From assembly GCA_038373865.1 (NCBI GenBank), contig JAXGGA010005823.1, positions 1-64,000 on the forward strand: DNA of 64,000 nt, in the 5' to 3' direction. Shown here piece after piece: positions 10,904-21,508 of the stretch (its first letter is position 1; each line of letters begins with the position of its first letter). The translations under genes and the position numbers were made by a program. Under the pieces are notes generated by a model. It had not been told where the DNA came from, ran no database searches, and saw only the letters and a list, made by a program, of their open reading frames with translations. Source of the DNA: Uloborus plumipes. Lineage: Eukaryota; Arthropoda; Arachnida; Araneae; Uloboridae.

Positions 10904-11777
10904 CACAGGGTTTGTCTCAAAAGTAATGAGCCTCGACTCGCACACCTTCATGGCCAGTTGGAAGTGGCAGAGGGAACTATTGATTTTGTCAGTGATATCT
11001 TGTTCAGTTGCCTACGTGCTCTCGAAGCGGTGGGACGTCATTTTTAGTAACCTCCCTCACAGAGCCTTGTCGGTGTTTAGGATGCAGAGAACTTTGGGGA
11101 ACGCTGTACGAAGAAATTTTGCGCCAAACTCCAAAAGACGGCGAAGGAGACGTTTAAATGCTCACTCAGGCCTTCAAGGATTATTGCCTGTCGTTCTGGC
11201 TGTTCAAAAAGAGGCTCAAGTCGTTCAATGAAGGCAGGGAAGAAGTGGCCAATGATGCTCATTCTGAGCGTCCATCAACATCGCCAACGAAAGAAATGTC
11301 CTCGTGTGCGAGGTTTTCTGAAAAAAGACCACCAAATAAGTTTGTTTGATGTCAAAACAATCCAGAAAACAAATGCTCATCGAATTTTCAGATCTGGATA
11401 GCCCCCCCCCCCCCCCATGACAATGCGCCGAGTCGCACTTCCTTCGTTCTTGACTCTATCTGACCAGATTGGTGTTTAAACGGTGCCAGCATCCCTATTG
11501 CCTACGCAGACTTATTCTTGTTCCCAAGCGTGAAAAAAGAGCTCAAATAAAAAAATCTGGAGACCTTGGAAAACATTCAAATCACCATCACGAGGTGTCT
11601 TAACAACATTTTGAAAAGCGGCAGTTCTAGATGACCCAAGTTGCATGGAAAACACGTTGGTAAAAGTGTACAGACGCATAAGGAAGAAACTATTTTGAAG
11701 AGCAGTAAGTTGTATCACACGTTTCATAAAAATAAATCTTTTTTTTTTTTGAACCAAGGCTTTCGAGACAAACCGTG
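10904..11777 (+). mobile_element. Mariner-family transposon remnant
   Basis: Inverted ends GGTTTGTCTCAAAAG and CTTTCGAGACAAACC mark a mariner-type element of about 870 bp against a usual 1.3 kb. On the + strand, 11158-11290 encodes a degraded transposase N-terminal part (KSFNEGREEVANDA...RPSTS, matching the family's KRFKEGREEV...GRPSTS). Further on, near 11418, an HDNAPSRTS-like piece corresponds to the HDNAP block of the catalytic domain. The centre of the DDE domain is missing and the rest is broken by stops and shifts, so it cannot encode an active enzyme. Confidence 0.75.
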
Positions 11778-11878
11778 TAAAGTATTTTGCAAAAGATAAA
11801 GCTTTCTAAAAATAATGTTCGGTAAGCTGTCTAAAGGTTAAAAGTGGTAGCTTAATGTATGAATTTGAAAGAATTTAC

Positions 11879-12026
11879 CTCGTTTTACGCAAGAAAACAA
11901 TGTCATTTCTTTCAACATTTTGATTAGCTCCCGTTGAAAAGTTTCTGATGAAATTTCCTGGTTAAACCTGTCGCTCTCTGGTGATTTCCGGAAATCTGAT
12001 TCATTAGCACCATTTTCATCGTGAAT
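11879..12026 (-). CDS. Candidate exon 2 of an unrecognised gene
   Basis: An open stretch of 49 codons plus one base lies between a good acceptor (CGCTTTTCAG/ATTCAC) and a good donor (CGAG/GTAAAT). It begins IHDENGANESDF and ends KEMTLFSCVKR. The acceptor phase (0) matches the donor phase of the candidate exon at 13096-13509. The donor leaves phase 1, so at least one more exon would be needed downstream; I could not find it. Composition is charged and non-repetitive, unlike nearby chance frames. No family recognised. Confidence 0.4.
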
Positions 12027-13095
12027 CTGAAAAGCGTATACGTAATTCAAATGTTAATGCAATCATGTACAGCTCAAATGTTCTTTCTAGCGAAGTACCA
12101 CAGAAAAAAAAAACAGACAAAATGTACGTTCATTTTAGCCTGAGCTCATGATCTTAAAGCTTATAACTTTCCACTAAACTTTTGTACACTTAAAATTCAT
12201 AATTAATTCTGAACGAAAAATCAGATTTCGGATTGGATTATTTTAGATTTTAATGGTGATCTTTATATGCTGTTTTACTTATAATTGACGGACTATTTTA
12301 GCGAACTTTTTCATGTTTATTTAATGTATTTTTTTTTATTTGGCAGAATAATTTACTTTTTAGAGGTTTCAAAGAAAATTTTGGTAGTTTATTTCGCATT
12401 TTAACGGAGCTTTTGGCCTGTTTAATGACTTGTTTTGTTTAAAAGCTTATTAAAAAGATAAAATAATGTATGATATCGCCAAACAAGCAAGGTCGAAACT
12501 TGCTTCTGTTTCAGAAAAGGATTATCTTCGAAAACGGAGGGAGCCAAAGTGCAATTTTTGTGCAAAAATTGGGGTACTTAGCAATTTTTTCGAAATATAA
12601 CTGCCAAAAATGCAATATTTAGTAACTTAAGAGAGTGGTCATGACCCCCTCAACCCCCTGAACCTGCGCCTGCAAAAAATGTAATTTTTATACGACTTTT
12701 ACCAAAATATGGCGATAATAAATAAAATGAAATGTAATCGCCGTGATTATAAATACAGCAAGTATAGTGCTTATAGCAAAAAACTACCCACACCATAACT
12801 CTTGGAAAGGTTGGTTTCTGTAAATTTTAATGGAATTTTTAATGTTTTTTTTTGGGGGTGGGGCGTATTTTTTTTCGGTGAACTTTTTCTATTCAAATGA
12901 AACTTTTGGAAACTCATGAGTCACCTTGGTTTTGGAAAACTCGACACGATCACGTCACTGTAATTCTGCCTCACGGCCTTTTCAAAGTATTCGTATGCAA
13001 AATACCTAACTCAAACAATTTTTTCTTAGGAGAAAATTCTCGCAGCTATACAAGTGAAACATTTCAGAAATTTAAAAGACAAACTGATTTCTTAC

Positions 13096-13509
13096 ATCGT
13101 AGTTTTTCCGTCGTTTGTGTTTCTTTGTGTGAGATTGATTTGTTTCATTCAAAAACATTGCAAATTCTTCTTCGGAGACTTCTTCCGGTATTGGTTCGAG
13201 CACATGAAATTTGTGACTTTTCAAACTGTTATTTAAGTTTATTCCATCTAGTAAATACTCGTGTAACAGCACATAATATTCATCTTCAGTTTCCACATTG
13301 ACAATGTCTTGTTGAGATTCTTCTTCAATAAAATGTTGTGTGTCATTTTGTGATTGATTACCATTGCCTTCCACGAATTTCAGACCATTCATATCTGGTA
13401 CTCGGTACTCCACCGTGAACGCATCTCTTTCTTCTGTGTTTTTTGGGTCTATTTCTGATTCGGATCGCTGATTGTTAAATGTGAAAATGCTATGCAAAAT
13501 ACGTTTCAT
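13096..13509 (-). CDS. Candidate first coding exon of an unrecognised gene
   Basis: 138 codons from an ATG at 13509 (MKRILHSIFTFNNQRSES...) to a donor GAT/GTAAGA. A CTCACAG acceptor-like sequence sits just before the ATG, so a 5' UTR exon is possible. The product is acidic (ESQQDIVNVETEDEYY, EPIPEEVSEEEF) and ends in a basic patch HTKKHKRRKNYD that could be a nuclear localisation signal. Joined in phase to 12026-11879 it gives 187 residues. I do not recognise the protein. A chance open frame of this length is possible but the splice sites and phases argue for a gene. Confidence 0.4.
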
Positions 13510-15084
13510 ACTGTGAGTTTAATAATCTAACTGAGCTAAATTTTACAGATATTGTGTGTTAGCTACTGTTTTGATGAGCTAGCCAGCGGGGATATTTCGA
13601 TAGTTAAAATTATACCTTAGTTGCGAAGTTGTGGTCAATAGTTATTTATTCTGGTAAAACCAGCAAGGCTAAAATACATTGAACGTTTAGTCTTTGGAGT
13701 TAAAACATTTGATGACAGTCGAATTAGTCGGAATCTCAATTATCGAGATTTTCGCTAGTTTGAGCAAGTTACAAGTGACTTATACACAAAATACAATATG
13801 AACGGTTCTGCAAAACTGTTCTCCCAAAGATCAATGTAATCATATCTAATATTTGAAAAGAAATAATAATAAAAGAAAAATGAACTTTGACATCTTGAAT
13901 TCAAATTATTTTTTCCTCAATCACGAGTTGCCATAGGACCGTACTCACATTTAGATATATTTCCTCATGTCTGAAGAAGTCCTAAAAGTGGCGCAATGTT
14001 ATTTTCCACTCAAAATCACATCTTTTTTCCTATTCCAAAACAAAGTTAGCCTGTGCGAACATAAGAGCTAGTGACACATAATTAAGTTAAGGGCTATAAA
14101 AGTATAAAAAGGCTTAACTACAGGGGGACAAGGGGGGTGACTGCCCCCCCCCCCCAAATCCTAAAGTAAAGGAGTCTTACCCCTCACTTTTCACTATTGA
14201 AAAGTTATGATCGAGTGAAAAATGATTTTTTACTCAGTGGATTGATTAATTGAAAAAAGATTAAAGCTGAAAAATTCAAAACTTTGAACTTTCTTTATGA
14301 TATTTCATGAGACTGAATGAAAAACAACCAGCTTGGTTGATTTTTGAGGCCATATTTTGCATTTTTTTAGAGATCATTTAATCAGCAATGTTAAATTCCA
14401 ATACTATAGCCAAATTTATCAAAAATAATCTTTAAATTAGTTTAAAAAAATTAAAAAATGCACTTTTAGATGCACTTATAATGCGTCCCCCTCTCATCAG
14501 ATGAAATCGACACGTAAAAAGTAAATAAACAAGAAAAGTTTTGTCAAACTTTTTAAAGAATGCAACTGTTATAGTTCTTCCGTAGAAAAATTCCTCAACC
14601 GTTTTCAAAAAAAAAAAATTAAAAGTACGAAGAACATCAAAACACATTTTATCAAAGAAAGAAAAAAAAAAAAAAAACTCGTTCGTTCATAAAATGTCTC
14701 GAATTTCATTTTTAATCCGTTGTCAGTTGTTAAATATAAATAAAGAATAAAATGCTCTCGTGAATGAAAATTTTTTTTACAAAAAAAAAAATCGTCTGCA
14801 AAAAAAAAAATAATAATAATAATACAAAAAGTAAATTAAATAGATGAAAAAAACAAAAAATTGTCTGCACAGTGTTTTTTTTTTTTTTTTTGAGCCTGCA
14901 TTTCCGCCATGTTTGCGGAGTCGGAGTCGGAATCGAAGTCCTCACAGAACATTATTCAGAAAAGTACTTTACATACATTATTTATCAAAACCATTTTCTT
15001 ACAAAGTTAGTTTGAAAGAAATCCGACTTTAAGTTCAGGATCAACATTCAACTTAAATTTCCCTGAAGGCGCTAATGTTATTTT
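13510..15084. other. AT-rich non-coding stretch
   Basis: Contains homopolymer tracts (C-run near 14144, A-runs near 14660 and 14800) and no gene or clear element. Confidence 0.5.
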
Positions 15085-15258
15085 TTTTTCCTGAACGGTT
15101 CAACATTGAACGAAAAATTGTTCAAATCAAAAAGCGAAATGTGAGAATAAGCCTCTCCGAGATCTTTAAATAAAAAAAAGTGTTTTCAATTCGGACTGTT
15201 CACTTAAAAGTTATTAGGTGGGGAAAGGTTGCTTGAACGGCTCAATGTTGAACGAAAA
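15085..15258 (+). repeat. Degenerate minisatellite, left part
   Basis: Units of about 130-160 bp carry GGTTCAACATTGAACGAAAA, then TTGTTCAAATC, an A-rich tract, TCGGACTGTTCACTTAAAAG and a GGTTGTTTGAACGG-like block. The array is interrupted by the element at 15259-16006 and resumes at 16007. Confidence 0.6.
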
Positions 15259-16006
15259 AATCTGGTATGGACCCCACACTACTTCCTTTTACGTGTTAAT
15301 TTCTTAGTAGTTGCCTTAAGTGTTAAAAAAAGTGCTTGGAGTGAGCAAGGTAACGATTCAAATATTTACTCTCCTAATCTGCCACAAAACAATGCGAAAA
15401 ATATTTTACTATGGTTAATTTTCTAACTATTGCTAATTTTAATATCATTCAGTGAATTTTTCGCAAAATATCGCCAATAGCGCCAAGTTGAACCCAAATT
15501 CAAAAAAACTTGGCGATATGTCGCCAAGTTGGCGTCAAACACTTGGCGACCAAAAGCTTGGTGACATGTCGCCGAGTGATCGCGCCAATTCATATCACTT
15601 GAGTCTGTATTGAAATTATCATTGATTTACCCCAAAAAAGGTGTAAAAGACCCTTTGGGAACATTCGAATGCAATCACAAGGGGAGGTGCACAACTAGAC
15701 CCCCCTCAGAGCCTACATACCAAGCTAGAAGTTTCTACGGCATATAGTTTTTGAGTTATGCGACATACATACGCATATACGTACAAACAGACGTCACGAG
15801 AAAACTCGTCGTAATTTACTGGGGGGTGGTCGAAATTGATTTTTCGGCTGTTTGTATGCTGTTAGGTACATATGCACGTACTGATAGGTCGAAAAAACTA
15901 CGCGACATTCATTCGGGGGTGAGCAAAGTCAAAATTTAGACCGAAATTTGAGTGAAATTTTTTTCGTGATCACAATACTTCCTTTACTACGTAAAAGGAA
16001 GTAAAA
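15259..16006 (+). mobile_element. TACTTCCTTTTACGT repeat family, copy 1 (complete)
   Basis: About 750 bp beginning ATCTGGTATGGACCCCACAC and ending CTACGTAAAAGGAAGTAAAA. The ends share an inverted TACTTCCTTTTACGT block, with the outer part of the left end unmatched. The interior has many CGCCAA/TTGGCG half-sites (15465-15590). Other copies: 16664-19090 (-, split), 17396-17850 (+, truncated), 51861-52602 (+). It interrupts the minisatellite unit. No coding frame; superfamily not assigned. Confidence 0.7.
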
Positions 16007-16340
16007 ATGTTCAAATTGAAAATTTAAACACGGTAATGAAGTATCCTTGCTGAGATCCTTCGGAAAAAAAAAAAAAAAAAAGTTTAAATCGGACTGTTTA
16101 CTCATAGGTTATTAGGGGTGACAGCTTGTTTGAAAAATTCAATGTTGAAAGAAAAATTGTTCAAATCGAAAATGTAAATACGTGAATGAAGTATCATTGA
16201 TAAGATCTTTTCAACAAAAAAAAGTTTATTCAAATCGGACTGTTCACTAAAAAGTTAGCATTGCGGGACAGGTTGTTTGAACGGTTCGTAGTTGAACCAA
16301 AAATTGTTCAAATCGAAAAATAAAAATATAGGAAAAATCG
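16007..16340 (+). repeat. Degenerate minisatellite, right part
   Basis: Two further units with TTGTTCAAATCGAAAA, AATGAAGTATCATTGA and TCGGACTGTTCACT blocks continue the array broken at 15259. Confidence 0.6.
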
Positions 16341-17266
16341 AAAAATATGGGAATGGCACTTTGACAAGAGATTTAAATTTTTGGTGTCCACCTTTACCAG
16401 CTGAATCCTTCTAAAATTGTACACAGTACTTGCACAGAGTTCCATCGAATTTTTGTGCATTCCAGCCGAGAAAAGTGATTCATCCACTGGCTTTGAAGCC
16501 GTAGATTTCTTTTCTCTCTTACTGGGAGTTTTAACCCTACACTGCATAGCGTTGCCAATTGGATACATGGACTATTTCTCCTTATGACCATGCAACTCAA
16601 GCATAAGAAGCAAGTATTAGGTATCTTTAAAGCAAATATAACCATCTATCCTCAAAATAAATTTTTACTTCATTTTACGTAGTAAAGGAAGTATTGTGAT
16701 TGCAAAAAAAAATCCCTCACATTTGAGTCTAAATTTTGATTTTGCTCACCCCCGAATGAAAATTCCTTAGTTTTTTTGACCTGTCAGCACGTGCATATGT
16801 ACCTACCAACATATAAGCAGCCGAAAATATTTTTCAACCACCCCCGAGTTAATTACGACGAGTTTTCTCGTGACGTCTGTATGTACGTGTGTGCGTATGT
16901 ATGTATGTGGGTCGCATAACTCAAAATCTGTATGTCGTAGAAGCTTCTAGCTTGGTATGTTTAGGCTCTGAGGATGGTCTAGTTGTGCACTTCCTCTTGT
17001 GGTTGCATTTGAATGTTCCCAAGGGGGTGTTTTACCCCTTTTTTGGGGTAAATCAGTGTTAATTTCAATGCAGACACAAGTGATATGAATTGGCGCGACC
17101 ACTTGGCGATATGTCGCCAAGCTTTTGGTCACCAAGTGTTTGACGCAAACTTGGCGACAAATTTGGCGAAAAAATTATTTTTTGAACTTGGGTTCAACTT
17201 GGCGCTATTGGCGATATTTTGCGAGAAATTCACTGAATGATATTAAAATCAGCAATATTTAGAAAA

Positions 17267-18927
17267 CTAGCGGTACCTGCACGGCTTTGCCCGTGGTATA
17301 AAATTAAAAGTTCATTGATAAAATAATTGATATATCAGAAAAAATGCTCTATTGTAGTTTTATTCAACTATAATTCCTTCAAAGTATGATATAAAGATCT
17401 GATATGGACCCCACACTACTTAATTTTACGTGTAAATTTCTTAGTAGATGCCTTGTGCTAAAATAGTGCTTGGAGTGAGCAAGATAACAATTCAACCATT
17501 TGTATCCCTAGTTTGCTACGAAACAATGCAAAAACAAAAAATGTTTTACAATGATTAATCTCCTAAATATCGTCGATTTTAACATCATTCAGTGGATTTT
17601 TCGCAAAAAATCGCCAACAGCGCCAAATTGAACCTAAATCAAAAAAAAAAAAAAAAAAAATTCGCCAAATTGGCGTCAAACACTTGGCGATCAAAAGCTT
17701 GGCGATAGATCGCCAAGTGGTCGCGCCAATTCATATCACTTTTGTTAACCAATTCATATCACCTTGCATTGAAAACACTGATTTACCCGATAAATGGGGT
17801 AAAACACCCCCTTGGAACATTCAAATGCAACCCCAAGGGGAGATGCACAAAAATAAGCCAAAAGAGAAAATAAGAACAATTTTGTTGATAACAGAAACCA
17901 ACAGAAATCTTACCAAAGTTTAAAAGAAGAAAGTTTTCTTTCCTAGCTTAAAAAACAAAACAATACATTTTCAGAAATGAAACACTTTAAAAAGAACGAT
18001 GCAATATCGCAATTGATACGATATTTGGTTAATATGTGCTTTAGGTACCTTTTTTCCCTAAATGGGCGATAGACGCGCCAAGCGTGGTAACCCTGGCTAT
18101 TTTGCGTTGTTGACTTTTTGAAAACGCGCCAAGCAGGGTCCCAAAGCATCTTCACCTGGAAAAAGACAGGGTTGCCAGAGAATTGGAACAAAAAAATAAT
18201 ACGTCTCCTCTAAAAAAAATATTACAAAATACTACTGTTTCCAAACGTTGCCAAAATCAATGTTGCTAAAATGCGAAATCTATGAAAATGAAAAAAAAAA
18301 AAAAAAACCCGTCAAATCTTTTAATTAAGTCATTAGCATATTGGAAACAGGGTTGCCAGAAAAATACTACGCTCCTTATTTGGGCCGAAAAAATACTACG
18401 TCTGGCAACGCTGGAAAAATAACGAAACAAAAATAAGTATGAACACGTAACCATGGTAACAACATGAAAAGTTGATTTCCGTTGATTAAATAATACATTT
18501 CATCTCTCTTTTCAAACAAATTTTATTCTAGAGCTCAACCATTTTAGAATCGTTTGGCTTGCTTTACTGAAGGTAAGCCTTGAATTCCGGGATTCTAAAA
18601 ACAATTGCTACAGCTGTCCTGTTGATCGTAGAAACTTCGAAAAAAACTTCATTTTGTGCAGAAAATTTCAAGCTTTCGAATGACATAAGACTTGAAAATA
18701 TGTATGAAATATTTCTTCCCTATTTTATCGAATTTCCGCTAAGAATTCGAATAGAAAAAGAACGAAATGGAATTTTCGAAAAATCGCTTCGAGGTGCAAA
18801 ACTACATGCTACAAACTAATTTTGTGCCAAGTGGCATGAAAATCGACCGAACGGTTTTGGCGCTACGCGCGTAACAGACAGACAGAAAGAAAGACAGACC
18901 CACCTTCAGCTTTATTATTAGTAGAGA
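17267..18927 (+). repeat. LINE-like insertion with CTAGCGGTACCTGCACGG start
   Basis: Starts CTAGCGGTACCTGCACGGCT and ends with an ACAGACAGACAGAAAG tract followed by TTATTATTAGTAGAGA. Both features recur in arthropod non-LTR repeat ends. No clear target duplication at the junctions. It contains a partial copy of the family it interrupts (17396-17850). Confidence 0.5.
17396..17850 (+). mobile_element. TACTTCCTTTTACGT family, copy 3 (3' truncated)
   Basis: Begins ATCTGATATGGACCCCACAC and follows the family through the CGCCAA-rich block to CAAGGGGAGATGCACA, then diverges. An internal duplication of AATTCATATCAC lies near 17730-17762. Confidence 0.65.
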
Positions 18928-20049
18928 TTAACCATTGCAAAATATTTTTTGCATTGTTTCGTGGCAGATTAGGGGAGTAAATATTTTAATTGTTACCTTG
19001 CTCACTCCAAGCACTTTTTTTAACACTTAAGGCAACTAGTAAGAAATTTACACGTAAAAGGAAGTAGTGTGGGGTCCATACCAGATTTTTTAAAAATGTG
19101 TTCCAATGTTTTTTCATTACACTAAAGAGCCTATATATAACTTTCAAAGAAAAAAATATCATGCAGTGTTAGGGTTAATTTGCTTTCAGGAACCCAAGTA
19201 CTTTGAAGTAACTTGGTTTCCTGGTCAATATTTTCGCTGGAAACATAGACAAAGTTTCCTATATCAAAATTAAGGTAATTCTCAATAATTATGCTCATGA
19301 TTCCCTGATTCTTCCTCATTTGTAGTACAAATATTGGCTACACTACCTTCAGTTTCTTCACTTGCAATGTTGGTTAATTTTGGAATCTGGGTCAAAAAAT
19401 TCTTAAGGGAGAGCTGAAATCCTAGACTTGAAGCCATATTTTATCTTTTCCTATAGATAAATAAAGATTATTAAAAATTTATCGCAAATTCAAACTTCGT
19501 CACTGTCTTTGTTCGAAACAGACCTGATTATGAGTGTCTTTAATTAGGTCTTTGTTGGAATTTAACTGCCGAAGGTATAAATTAATTAATTATAAAATAA
19601 GAATGTATTAGAATTTTGAAGAGAAAATATACTTGCACATTAAAAATATTAACACCAATCAAAAGAATGAATTTTTATGCATGTGATGGAATTTTTTGGG
19701 GGCTTCCAAGACATGTGGAACTGGAGTTGTTACTTTTTTAGAACATTTTGAATGCAATTTCAAACATTTAGTCATGTGATTAGTAACAATTTTATTGTCC
19801 ACAGACAAAGACAGAAAGCGTGGGATTAAATTTTTTTGCTGCTTTTTTCAATTTGTTAACAAATAAATTAATACATACTAGTAGACTAAGATTCAAGTTA
19901 GATAAAATTAAGTGGATTAATATCCAAGGCTAATTTAATCCAAACTTATTCAGTCTGGACTTGACTAAATTAGATTGCTTTTTAACAGAATTAAGATAAA
20001 AGTATTCTAATTGAAAGCAGGTTTGTGATTCAAAAAAGCAGTCAGGAAA

Positions 20050-20190
20050 ATGCAGCTGTGCCCTCTCCTGGCTTTGAAATATCACTGTATTTACACATAT
20101 GTGGGAGTGGTTTTTGTTTTTTTTCAAAAAAAAAAAAAAAAAAAGGATATACCTCCTGTAAAAAATTTGAAATCATTGGCCTGATTGAAA
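20050..20190. repeat. Remnant related to the MITE at 31687
   Basis: CTGGCTTTGAAATATCACTG, a TGGGAGTGGTTTTTG block and TTGAAATCATTGGCCTG parallel the sequence at 31736-31859. Ends are not preserved. The rest of 19091-20230 shows no gene. Confidence 0.35.
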
Positions 20191-20229
20191 GTAATCTAGG
20201 GTAGGTAGGTTCAATGTGATTTACTTCAG

Positions 20230-20935
20230 TTCAGCTTTAATTACTGCTAAAACAACAAATGAATGAGTGGGAAAAAGCAAAGTTAATGAAAAAATGCAGC
20301 ACATTTATTCATTCACTCATAAGTCTGTTATTGGATGCCCCATTTGTACTTGCATCTGTATTTGACTGAGAAAATGATTGAGCAACTGTGTGTGAACGAA
20401 TGATTAACTAAATTACAGAATTTATTCAATAAGTGATTAGATGAAAAATCAAACTTTGAGTGAACTTACATATGATCAATTTATGTATTTGAGTAAATTA
20501 ATGAATGAATGAGTGAATAAACAAATATATGATTAATTGATTGAATAAATAAAAGATTGATTGTCAAAAGATGGATTGATTTAATGAATGAATGACAGAG
20601 CGAATCAATGAGCAAAAGATTGATCATTCAAATGACTGATTAAATGAACGAATAATTGCTGTTCTAACAAACAACTGGTTCATTAATCAGTCAATTGCAT
20701 TCATTTAATCATTTAAAGCTATCAATCAAACAATTATCCAACCGCTAATTATTAATACATTCATACAATCAGTTATTCTATTTATTTGACTAAATGAATG
20801 AATTGCTTGGTCTAACAAACAATCAGTTCATTAATCAGACAATTGTATTCCTTTAATCATTGAAACCTATCAATCAAACACTTATCCAACGAATAATTAT
20901 TGATTCGTTCATACAATCAGTTATGAAAAAGGGCT
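20230..20935. repeat. Degenerate GAATGAATGA/ATTGATT-rich tandem repeat
   Basis: A long run of short imperfect repeats based on TGAATGAA and TGATTGA is followed by two copies of a unit of about 148 bp, starting at 20658 and 20805. Each contains TCTAACAAACAA, TTCATTAATCAG, CTATCAATCAAACA and CATACAATCAGTTAT. Confidence 0.6.
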
Positions 20936-21448
20936 CCTTTGTAACACTCAAACATGTTGCTGCAATCTTTACTACCACACTGAAACACGCACTGAAAAAA
21001 TGTGAACTTGTTTAAGACAAGAATCAAATTCAACTTTATATTTGTTTTATTTATTTAAAAAATATATTTTTCACAGAAAGTTCACACATGAGTATAAAAC
21101 ATTTTTTAACAGATAAAACAAGACTATTATTTAATTATGAACAATAAAATATATACATAAGTTTAATGAAGTTGAGATGCTATGTAGTTGCTGAATAAAT
21201 TTTGAAGCCTCCAAGCATAGCATCCACCACTGCTAAAAGTTTTTATTTTTAGCATTCAAGAAGAAAGTCTTCTCCTGAAGACGAAGCTCTTTCAGGCTTT
21301 GAGATACTTCTTAGTCATAGGGAAGTTCAAATTGTGCACTGTTCATGGAGTTGAAATGTAACTAAGCATTTAATGCTGAGTGCCATTCAGCCAAGTGCAT
21401 AACAACATAAAAAGATCTGTACTTTTTAATAAAATGTATCTATTTATG

Positions 21449-21508
21449 CTACCTTTTTTCTTGTTCATTCTTCAGTGGCTTTCGTAGAGCATCATACAAA
21501 CGTTTGGC
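21449..21508 (-). CDS. ERCC1: ERCC1 exon 10
   Basis: Acceptor TATTTTCAG/GCCAAA. Encodes [19 protein letters not shown] and the TAG stop at 21451-21449. A reverse-strand AATAAA at 21247-21242 could be the poly(A) signal. Confidence 0.88.
   Translation of the reverse strand, partial: AKRLYDALRKPLKNEQEKR

Larger units (their letters stand above)
16664..19090 (-). mobile_element. TACTTCCTTTTACGT family, copy 2, split by an insertion
   Basis: Reads in reverse: the family's right end at 16664 onward and its left end (GGGGTCCATACCAGAT) near 19075-19090. The two halves, 16664-17266 and 18928-19090, join exactly where AGAAAA and TTAACCATTG are contiguous in other copies; the 1661 bp between them are a later insertion. 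Confidence 0.75.

Noticed and set aside
10845..11231. 128-codon + strand frame
   Set aside because: Runs across the mariner left end; the true transposase remnant is in another frame (11158 on).
16398..16541. Possible phase-0 exon on the - strand (RVKTPSKREKKSTASKPVDE...)
   Set aside because: A donor (CTG/GTAAAG) and a weak acceptor exist, but the splice phase does not join to the 13509 exon, a second frame is also open across it, and nothing is recognised.
18160..18414. hAT-like CAGGGTTGCCAGA / TCTGGCAACGCTG ends
   Set aside because: The ends look right but no matching 8-bp target duplication was found, so boundaries are unsupported.
19131..19437. Short - strand frames (MASSLGFQLSLKNFLTQIPK..., then a second frame)
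   Set aside because: The first frame stops after 51 codons and no convincing splice site links it to the second. Could be a decayed exon, but not supportable.
20230..20935. CRISPR-like regular repeats
   Set aside because: Repeats are short, degenerate and without spacers of even length; the genome is eukaryotic.
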